Of a stretch of 47,767 bases of DNA, positions 40,990 through 47,767 are shown in pieces. Numbering within the stretch: position 1 is the stretch's first letter; every line of letters begins with the position of its first letter. A model generated the notes under the pieces. The model worked only from the letters and a program-made list of their open reading frames with translations, ran no database searches and was not told the DNA's origin. The stretch comes from Pantoea allii (lineage in GTDB: Bacteria; Pseudomonadota; Gammaproteobacteria; Enterobacterales; Enterobacteriaceae): the NCBI RefSeq assembly GCF_002307475.1, contig NZ_NTMH01000055.1, positions 1 through 47,767 on the forward strand. Reading direction: 5' to 3'. Position numbers and translations under genes: made by a program.

Positions 40990-42728
40990 GTCCTGCACAA
41001 CAGCGTGGGCTTGCGCTGTGGGCCGCCGTGCTGAGCGCGGCGGTATGTCTGAGTTTTTTACCGATATCCAGATGGGGATCTGTGCTTGTCTTGCTGGCGA
41101 TGCTGGGGCTTATCCTGGCGTTCTGGACTGTCGCCAGTCGTCGCGCGGAGCACAACGTTACCCTGCCTCTGGATGATCTTCCGGAAGCCACTTACCGTCA
41201 GCCCGTTGTGCTGGTGTGTGGCGATCTGCCGCTGGCCTGGCCGCAGCCGTCACCGGTGCTCACTGTCACGCAGGGATGCTGGATTCGCGTGGCGGATGGT
41301 CAGGATCTTGAGCAGGTAGCCCGTGAAGTACTGTGGCTGCGTCCGGACTGGGGACGTCAGCTGTCGGTGATGGTCAGCGTCTGTCCGCAGAAACACGCAG
41401 ACAGCGAAGCCCTGACCTGTTGCCTGCTGGCCCTGCGCTGGCAAATCAGCCAACTGCGTAAAGAGACCGGCCATGCAGTGCCGCTGATTCTGAATGGTCA
41501 GATCGGCAGCGCGATGACGACTAACCCGCTCTGGCAGGCGGCTATCCCGGGAGAAGGGGTGAGAGTCTGGCGCGAATCTTCAGCACCGGCCTCAATCGCG
41601 GCATGGGTCACTACCGGCGGAACGCCTGCGATGCAGCAGCAGGTGCTGATGAACAGCCTGATGAGCTGGTTCCATCAGCATGTCAAAGCTGTCTTTATGG
41701 ATGAAAACCCCGATGTTCCTGTCATGGCACCTACTGCGGTGCTGTGGGGAATGGGGCCGATTCTGGTCGGAAGCCTGGCCACATCGGCCTGGACGGCATG
41801 GCTTTCCCGTCACACTGGGATGCAGCAGGTGAAGGGCTGGCAGCCGGTGGGAACCGACAGCACGGTTATTTCCCCGTTCCCGGATTTTATCCTGCCGCTG
41901 CTGCCAGAAGGGCAAGGACTGACGCCACGTGGGAGAGCCTTCCGTTGGGCGCTCGGAATGTTCACTGTGGCGGCGATTGCTTCGTTGCTCAGCAGTGGCT
42001 GGAACAATCGCCAGCTATTGCAACGCGTAAGCTTCGATATTGCCCGCTATGACCGTATCCCGATGCATGATGTCGCACCCAAAGCCGCTGCCGTTGCTGT
42101 CCTGCGTAACGATGCGGCAGAACTGGATAGCTGGGCGCGCAATGGTGAGCCGATCCGAATGAGCCTCGGTCTGTATCGGGGCGAGCGCCTGCGAATGCCC
42201 GTGCTGGATGCGATCCGTTCGTATGTGCCGCCTCCCCAGCCGTCCGCACCACAGCCATCCGCACCACAGCCATCCGCACCACAGCCGACACCCAAATCTG
42301 AACCAAAAATCGTGCGCCTCAACAGCATGTCGCTGTTCGATTCGGGGAAATCGGCGCTGAAAGACGGCTCCACCAAAATGCTGGTGAACTCGCTGGTCGG
42401 CATCAAAGCGAAGCCGGGCTGGCTGATTGTTGTGTCCGGCCATACCGATAACAGCGGTAACCCGAAGATCAACCAAACACTGTCACTGAAACGTGCCGAA
42501 TCGGTGCGCGACTGGATGCGTGACACCGGCGACGTGCCGGAAAGCTGTTTTGCGGTGCAGGGCTATGGCGAAAGCCGTCCGATCGCAACCAACGACACCC
42601 CGGATGGGCGCGCGCTCAACCGCCGTGTCGAAATCAGTCTGGTACCACAGGCCAATGCCTGCCAGGTACCGGGCCACACCCAGGCGTCATCTCAGGATGA
42701 TGGCGCATCACTACACAATGGAGAGTAA
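40986..42728 (+). CDS. T6SS-associated OmpA-domain membrane protein
   Basis: A 580-residue inner-membrane protein. Two helices lie at the N terminus (about 8-27 and 30-47) and two more in the middle (about 250-270 and 320-340). A Pro-rich linker with three PSAPQ repeats (about 417-435) leads to an OmpA peptidoglycan-binding domain (about 445-560) with SGHTDNSGNPKINQTLSLKRA and RALNRRVEI. It starts with an ATGA overlap on tssL. The OmpA part probably anchors the membrane complex to the cell wall, replacing the extended-TssL form. No TssM (IcmF) Walker motif is present, so it is not TssM. Confidence 0.88.
   Translation: MSPAQQRGLALWAAVLSAAVCLSFLPISRWGSVLVLLAMLGLILAFWTVASRRAEHNVTLPLDDLPEATYRQPVVLVCGDLPLAWPQPSPVLTVTQGCWIRVADGQDLEQVAREVLWLRPDWGRQLSVMVSVCPQKHADSEALTCCLLALRWQISQLRKETGHAVPLILNGQIGSAMTTNPLWQAAIPGEGVRVWRESSAPASIAAWVTTGGTPAMQQQVLMNSLMSWFHQHVKAVFMDENPDVPVMAPTAVLWGMGPILVGSLATSAWTAWLSRHTGMQQVKGWQPVGTDSTVISPFPDFILPLLPEGQGLTPRGRAFRWALGMFTVAAIASLLSSGWNNRQLLQRVSFDIARYDRIPMHDVAPKAAAVAVLRNDAAELDSWARNGEPIRMSLGLYRGERLRMPVLDAIRSYVPPPQPSAPQPSAPQPSAPQPTPKSEPKIVRLNSMSLFDSGKSALKDGSTKMLVNSLVGIKAKPGWLIVVSGHTDNSGNPKINQTLSLKRAESVRDWMRDTGDVPESCFAVQGYGESRPIATNDTPDGRALNRRVEISLVPQANACQVPGHTQASSQDDGASLHNGE
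42236..42290 (+). repeat. 15-bp coding tandem repeat (PSAPQ linker)
   Basis: Three consecutive near-identical units of CCATCCGCACCACAG type encode PSAPQ. Repeats of this kind change copy number easily, so linker length may vary between strains. Confidence 0.75.
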
Positions 42729-42732
42729 TTCC

Positions 42733-43224
42733 ATGGCAATTCCTGTTTATCTCTGGCTGAAAGACGACGGCGGCGCGGACATTAAAGGGTCTGTGGACGT
42801 TCAGGATCGTGAAGGCAGCATCGAAGTGGTGGCTCAGGAGCATAACCTGTATATCCCGACCGATAACAACACCGGCAAGCTGACCGGTACCCGCATTCAC
42901 ACCCCATTCCTGTTCACCAAGGAGATCGACTCCTCCAGCCCGTATCTCTACAAGGCGGTGACCACCGGCCAGACCCTCAAGTCTGCGGAATTCAGGTGGT
43001 TCAAGATCAACGATGCGGGCCAGGAAGTGGAGTACTTCAACACTAAACTGGAAAACGTAAAAGTGGTGAAAGTGAACCCTGAGATGTACGACATCAAGGA
43101 CCCTTCTAAAGAGAAGCACAACCACCTTGAGCGCATTGAACTGCGTTACGAAAAAATCACCTGGACCTACAAAGACGGCAACATCATTCATTCCGATTCG
43201 TGGAACGAACGCGCCACGGCGTAA
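42733..43224 (+). CDS. hcp: T6SS tube protein Hcp (TssD)
   Basis: Hexameric ring protein of the inner tube, secreted to the medium, 163 residues. MAIPVYLWLKDDGGADIKG and LYKAVTTGQTLKSAEFRWF are Hcp family segments. GGAGAG lies 7 bases before the ATG. A 173-bp gap follows, suggesting a separate signal before clpV. Confidence 0.96.
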   Translation: MAIPVYLWLKDDGGADIKGSVDVQDREGSIEVVAQEHNLYIPTDNNTGKLTGTRIHTPFLFTKEIDSSSPYLYKAVTTGQTLKSAEFRWFKINDAGQEVEYFNTKLENVKVVKVNPEMYDIKDPSKEKHNHLERIELRYEKITWTYKDGNIIHSDSWNERATA

Positions 43225-43397
43225 GCCTGATGCGGGCAGGGCGACTTGTCCGCAGTTTTTCTGAGTGCCTGCCCGGCGGGTACTGAGCAAAACATCCTAC
43301 AACCGAGAAATCTGACCTGATGCGCTTAGGTTCCTGACAACAGGAAAGCGATGGGCGGTAGCGTGCCTGAAGGTCTTCAGAGAGCGAGTTTAAAAAC

Positions 43398-46052
43398 ATG
43401 GAAAACCCGGCAATCCTTCTTCGACGTCTCAACCCTTACTGCGCCCGCGCGATGGAAGGGGCTGCCTCTCTGTGTCAGACCCGCGCCCATGCAGAAATCC
43501 TGCCGGAGCACTGGCTGTTGAAGTTGTTCGAACAGGGGGAAGGTGACCTGACGGTGCTGGCCCGCCGTTACGAGTGGGACATGGACAGCATCTGGCAGGA
43601 TTTACTCGGCTGGCTGGATAAACAGCCGCGCTCCGTGCGCCACCGACCGCAGCTCTCCGATAATATCCAGTCTCTGATGCAGGAAGCCTGGCTGATTGCC
43701 TCGCTTAACGGTGAAGAACAGATCCGAAGTCACCACCTGTTGATGGCGCTGGTTGAAAAACAGAATTTGGTACGCTGTGATGGTCTATGGCCGCTGCTGA
43801 CCCTGGGGCAAAGCCAGCTTGAACGCCTGCGTCCGCTGCTGGACGCACAGTCAGACGAACGCCCGCAAGTGCAGCAGGAAGCCGAACTGGCGCAGAGACA
43901 CGGCGGGGAGGTTGAATTTGTGGTTCGCCCGGTTGGCGAGGACGTGAAGGAAGGCGAACTGAACCCAGCGTTACAGAACGCACTGGATAAATTCACTCTC
44001 GACGTCACAGCCAAAGCCAGAGAGGGCAAAATCGATCCGGTGTTTGGGCGTGATACGGAAATCCGCCAGATGGTGGATATTCTCTCCCGCCGCCGCAAGA
44101 ACAACCCGATCCTGGTGGGTGAACCAGGCGTAGGGAAAACCGCACTGGTCGAAGGCCTGGCGCTGTGTATTGCCGAGGGCAACGTACCGGAATCGCTCAA
44201 ACCGGTTATCTTGCGCACCCTTGACCTCGGCCTGCTGCAGGCAGGCGCAGGCGTGAAAGGCGAGTTTGAACAGCGTCTGAAAAACGTCATTGATGCCGTG
44301 CAGCAGTCACCAGTGCCGATCCTGCTGTTTATCGACGAAGCCCACACCATTATCGGTGCCGGTAACCAGGCCGGTGGCGCGGATGCCGCCAACCTGCTGA
44401 AACCTGCGCTGGCGCGTGGCGAATTGCGCACCATTGCCGCGACAACCTGGTCCGAATACAAGCAGTACTTCGAACGCGATGCCGCGCTGGAGCGCCGCTT
44501 TCAGAGGGTGAAAGTGGATGAGCCGGACGATGACACGGCATGTCTGATGCTGCGTGGCCTGAAATCCCGCTATGCCGAGCACCACAACGTGCACATCACC
44601 GACGATGCGGTGCGTGCTGCCGTTACGCTTTCCCGACGTTACTTAACAGGCCGCCAGTTGCCCGACAAGGCGGTGGATTTACTTGATACCGCGAGCGCCC
44701 GTGTGCGCATGAGCCTGGACACTGTACCGGAACAGCTGATCCGCATTCGCTCGCAGATGACGTCGCTCGACATAGAGAAGCAGGCGTTGCTGGAGGATAT
44801 TGCCGTTGGTCGTCAGAGCCACCGTGAACGCCTGACGGCGATTGAGCAGGAAGAAGCGCACCTGATGGCGCAACTCGGGAAGCTGGAAACCCGGTACGTT
44901 CAGGAGCTGAAACTCACTGAACAACTGATGGAATGCCGCCAGGACACTTCCCGTCAGAGCGAGATGTACAGGCTGCAACAGGCGCTGAACGGCATGCAGC
45001 ACAGTAACCCGTTGTTGACGGTGGATGTGGACGTGCGCACCGTAGCGAATGTCATCGCCGACTGGACCGGCGTGCCACTGTCGTCGCTGATGAAAGACGA
45101 ACAGACTGATCTGCTGGCCCTGGAAAATGAAATCGGTAAACGCGTGGTCGGGCAGGACGTGGCGCTCGCAGCCATCGCCCAGCGCCTGCGCGCTGCGAAG
45201 ACCGGGCTGACGTCCGAAAACGGTCCACAGGGCGTATTCCTGTTGGTCGGCCCGAGCGGGGTCGGTAAAACCGAAACCGCGCTGGCGCTGTCAGACGTGC
45301 TGTACGGCGGTGAAAAATCGCTGATCACCATCAACCTGTCGGAGTATCAGGAGCCGCATACCGTTTCCCAACTGAAAGGCTCACCGCCGGGCTACGTAGG
45401 TTATGGCCAGGGCGGCATCCTCACCGAAGCGGTACGCAAACGCCCGTACAGCGTGGTGCTGCTGGATGAAGTGGAAAAAGCCCACCGTGACGTGATGAAC
45501 CTGTTCTATCAGGTGTTCGATCGTGGCTTTATGCGCGACGGTGAAGGCCGGGAAATCGACTTCCGCAACACGGTCATTCTGATGACCTCGAACCTCGGCA
45601 GCGACCACCTGATGCAACTGCTCGATGAACAGCCGGATGCCACCGAAAGCGACCTGCACGAACTGCTGCGCCCTATACTGCGCGACCACTTCCAGCCGGC
45701 ACTGCTCGCCCGCTTCCAGACCGTCATTTACCGTCCGCTGGCGGAAGCGGCCATGCGTACCATCGTGGAAATGAAACTGGCTCAGGTCAGCAAACGCTTA
45801 CATCGTCACTACGGGTTAACCACGCACATCGACGAAACACTTTATGACGCACTGACCGCCGCCTGTCTGCTGCCGGACACCGGGGCGCGTAACGTCGACA
45901 GCCTGCTGAATCAGCAGATTCTGCCGGTACTGAGCCAGCAGTTGCTGACCCATATGGCGGCGAAGCAGAAACCACGCAAACTGGCGCTCGGCTGGAGCGA
46001 TGAAGAAGGTGTCTCACTGGAGTTCAACCGGACTGAAGGAGTGGCCATATGA
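43398..46052 (+). CDS. clpV: T6SS ATPase ClpV (TssH)
   Basis: AAA+ unfoldase of 884 residues that takes contracted sheath apart. N-terminal Clp domain (about 1-160), first ATPase with GEPGVGKT (about 241-248) and LLFIDEAHT, middle coiled coil (about 440-540), second ATPase with GPSGVGKTE (about 618) and VVLLDEVEKAH. Length and order are typical of ClpV. Its stop overlaps vgrG by four bases. Confidence 0.97.
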   Translation: MENPAILLRRLNPYCARAMEGAASLCQTRAHAEILPEHWLLKLFEQGEGDLTVLARRYEWDMDSIWQDLLGWLDKQPRSVRHRPQLSDNIQSLMQEAWLIASLNGEEQIRSHHLLMALVEKQNLVRCDGLWPLLTLGQSQLERLRPLLDAQSDERPQVQQEAELAQRHGGEVEFVVRPVGEDVKEGELNPALQNALDKFTLDVTAKAREGKIDPVFGRDTEIRQMVDILSRRRKNNPILVGEPGVGKTALVEGLALCIAEGNVPESLKPVILRTLDLGLLQAGAGVKGEFEQRLKNVIDAVQQSPVPILLFIDEAHTIIGAGNQAGGADAANLLKPALARGELRTIAATTWSEYKQYFERDAALERRFQRVKVDEPDDDTACLMLRGLKSRYAEHHNVHITDDAVRAAVTLSRRYLTGRQLPDKAVDLLDTASARVRMSLDTVPEQLIRIRSQMTSLDIEKQALLEDIAVGRQSHRERLTAIEQEEAHLMAQLGKLETRYVQELKLTEQLMECRQDTSRQSEMYRLQQALNGMQHSNPLLTVDVDVRTVANVIADWTGVPLSSLMKDEQTDLLALENEIGKRVVGQDVALAAIAQRLRAAKTGLTSENGPQGVFLLVGPSGVGKTETALALSDVLYGGEKSLITINLSEYQEPHTVSQLKGSPPGYVGYGQGGILTEAVRKRPYSVVLLDEVEKAHRDVMNLFYQVFDRGFMRDGEGREIDFRNTVILMTSNLGSDHLMQLLDEQPDATESDLHELLRPILRDHFQPALLARFQTVIYRPLAEAAMRTIVEMKLAQVSKRLHRHYGLTTHIDETLYDALTAACLLPDTGARNVDSLLNQQILPVLSQQLLTHMAAKQKPRKLALGWSDEEGVSLEFNRTEGVAI

Positions 46053-47767
46053 GCAACAATCCCCCCATAAGATTCAGTCACAACCACCACCGGCTTTCGG
46101 TGAAGGGATGTGGCGCAGAGCTTGATGTGCTGGCTTTTGAAGGCGATGAAGCCTTAAGCAGACCGTTCCGCTACCGGATTGAATTCACCTGTACAGACCA
46201 TGCCATCAGCAAAGAGATGATGCTGATGAAGCCCGGTTCCCTGACGCTGCAGGCCCCGGCTGACACGGGTTTCGGTAGTAAAGTGCAGCAGACGTTACGG
46301 GTGATTCAGGGCGTGGTGACCGGCTTTGAGCGCCTCAGCACTTCTAAAGAGGAAACCCGCTATGCCCTGACGCTCCGGCCGCGCCTGGCGCTGCTTGACC
46401 GTTCGCACCAGAACGCCATCTACCAGGACATGTCGGTGCCGCAGATTGTGGAAAAAATTCTGCGCGGGCGCCACAACATGCGCGGTCAGGATTTTCTGTT
46501 CTCGCTGTCAAAAGAGTACCCGCGCCGTGAGCAGGTGATGCAGTACGGTGAGGACGACCTGCACTTCATCACCCGCCTGCTGGGCGAGGTCGGTATCTGG
46601 TTCCGCTTCACCACCGACACGCGCCTGAACATCGACGTGGTGGAGTTCTGCGACGGTCAGCAGGGCTATGAGAAAGGCCTGACGCTGCCGTCGGTGCCGC
46701 CGTCGGGGCAGCACTCGCAGGGCGTGGATTCGGTGTGGGGGATGGAGAGTCATCACAGCGTGGTGCAGAAGCAGGTCAGCACCCGGGACTACAACTACCG
46801 TCAGGCCACGGAAGACATGAACGCTCTGGTGGACGTGACCCGCGGGGATGCGACCACCTACGGCGATGCCTACCACTGGGCGGATAACTACCTGTCACCG
46901 GGCCGTACCTGTGACCGCAGTCCGGCACCGGAGTCCGGTGCGTTTTATGCCCGCATCCGGCATGAGCGTTACCTGAACGGCCAGACGCAGACCCGGGCCA
47001 TCACCAGCTGCCCGACCCTCTCTCCGGGTCAGGTGCTGAAAGTCACCGGCGGTTATGAAGTGGCGGAGGTGTTTGCGCAGGGCGTGGTCATCACGGCGAT
47101 GCACAGCCGGGCGCGGCGGGATGAAGACTTTCGCGTGCATTTTGAGGGCATCCCGGACAGCACGGATTTTTGCTTCCGCCCGGAGCCGGGCTTACGCCCG
47201 GTGATGGCCGGCACCGTACCGGCGCGCGTCACCAGCACCACCGAAAACGACACCTACGGCCACATTGATAAAGACGGCCGCTACCGGGTAAACATGCTGT
47301 TCGACCGCGATAACTGGGAAACCGGATTCGAGAGCCTGTGGGTACGCCAGTCCCGCCCGTATGCCGGGGACACCTACGGTCTGCACCTGCCGCTGCTGGC
47401 GGGCACGGAGGTGGCGATTGGCTTTGAGGACGGCAACCCGGACCGGCCGTACATCGCAGGCGTGCTGCACGACTCGGCCCACGGTGACCACGTGACCATC
47501 CGCAACTACAAACGTAACGTGCTGCGTACCCCGGCGAACAACAAAATCCGCCTCGATGACGAGCGCGGTAAAGAGCACATCAAGATTTCCACCGAATACG
47601 GCGGCAAGAGCCAGCTGAATCTCGGACATTTAGTGGATGCTGAGAAGCAGAAGCGCGGTGAGGGTTTTGAGCTGCGGACGGATAAGTGGGGAGCCATCCG
47701 GGCACACAAAGGGATGTTCATCAGCGCTGATGGCCAGACGAAAGCACAGGGCCAGGTGCTGGAGATG
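46049..47767 (+). CDS. vgrG: T6SS spike protein VgrG (TssI), 5' part, cut by window end
   Basis: The reading frame begins MSNNPPIRFSHNHHRLSV and is open for 573 codons to the last base. It has the gp27-like domain (residues about 10-380: LSRPFRYRIEFTC, QYGEDDLHFITRLLGEVGIWF) and the gp5-like OB fold (about 390-480: ARVTSTTENDTYGHIDKDGRYRV, WVRQSRPYAGDTYGLHLPLLAGTEVAIGFEDGNPDRP). NNKIRLDDERGKEHIKISTEYG begins the needle/DUF2345 part. Whether an effector domain follows cannot be seen. Confidence 0.95.
   Translation, partial: MSNNPPIRFSHNHHRLSVKGCGAELDVLAFEGDEALSRPFRYRIEFTCTDHAISKEMMLMKPGSLTLQAPADTGFGSKVQQTLRVIQGVVTGFERLSTSKEETRYALTLRPRLALLDRSHQNAIYQDMSVPQIVEKILRGRHNMRGQDFLFSLSKEYPRREQVMQYGEDDLHFITRLLGEVGIWFRFTTDTRLNIDVVEFCDGQQGYEKGLTLPSVPPSGQHSQGVDSVWGMESHHSVVQKQVSTRDYNYRQATEDMNALVDVTRGDATTYGDAYHWADNYLSPGRTCDRSPAPESGAFYARIRHERYLNGQTQTRAITSCPTLSPGQVLKVTGGYEVAEVFAQGVVITAMHSRARRDEDFRVHFEGIPDSTDFCFRPEPGLRPVMAGTVPARVTSTTENDTYGHIDKDGRYRVNMLFDRDNWETGFESLWVRQSRPYAGDTYGLHLPLLAGTEVAIGFEDGNPDRPYIAGVLHDSAHGDHVTIRNYKRNVLRTPANNKIRLDDERGKEHIKISTEYGGKSQLNLGHLVDAEKQKRGEGFELRTDKWGAIRAHKGMFISADGQTKAQGQVLEM

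Noticed and set aside
40986..42728. OmpA-domain gene as TssM (IcmF)
   Set aside because: Too short (580 residues), no Walker A, and the OmpA domain is not part of TssM.

Overview
The window reads as chromosomal DNA of an enterobacterium close to Enterobacter, Lelliottia or Kosakonia. The backbone gltX, yfeC, nupC, mntH, ypeC-like, glk, ypdAB, alaC and ypdK has the same content and relative orientation as the E. coli chromosome. Between these genes sit genera-typical extras: a formate/nitrite channel, ipdC with a divergent aldo-keto reductase, an EmrAB-like pump, a second ugp-like ABC operon and a type VI secretion (T6SS) cluster. Assignment to a species is not possible from what I can see.

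Layout. 1-706: a minus-strand tRNA operon (three tRNA-Val TAC, one tRNA-Lys TTT) ending in 163-bp tandem repeats that carry pieces of the tRNA-Lys 3' end. 977-4239: gltX, yfeC, a FocA/NirC-type channel and two tRNA-Ala GGC genes. 4390-9367: an AadA-like nucleotidyltransferase, nupC, mntH with an MntR box, an O-methyltransferase and a ypeC-like gene. 9521-18229: aldo-keto reductase, ipdC, glk, the pyruvate-sensing pair ypdA/ypdB, a GNAT acetyltransferase, alaC and the 23-codon gene ypdK. 18427-23281: an EmrAB-like pump divergent from an IclR regulator, with a universal stress protein and an unknown membrane protein; two 19-bp palindromes lie between the divergent genes. 23525-26908: a lipoprotein, a small ORF, an SMP-30 lactonase, a YhjX homologue whose upstream region has three 21-bp-spaced YpdB-like boxes, and an AriR/YmgB-type protein.

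27373-29048 holds four same-strand small genes (STN-domain lipoprotein, Gly-rich collagen-like exported protein, RES-domain protein, exported helical protein) whose joint role I do not recognise; this is the best candidate for an undescribed system. 29486-35969 is a ROK regulator divergent from an ABC operon in the gene order of ugpBAECQ (binding protein, two permeases, ATPase, glycerophosphodiesterase), with a 26-bp near-palindrome in the promoter.

36853 to the right edge is a T6SS cluster: tssB, tssC, tssK, tssL, an OmpA-domain inner-membrane protein, hcp, clpV and vgrG (cut by the window edge). tssA, E, F, G, J and M are not in the window and presumably follow. An AT-rich gene-poor stretch of about 880 bp precedes it. 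I saw no rRNA, CRISPR array, insertion sequence or prophage.
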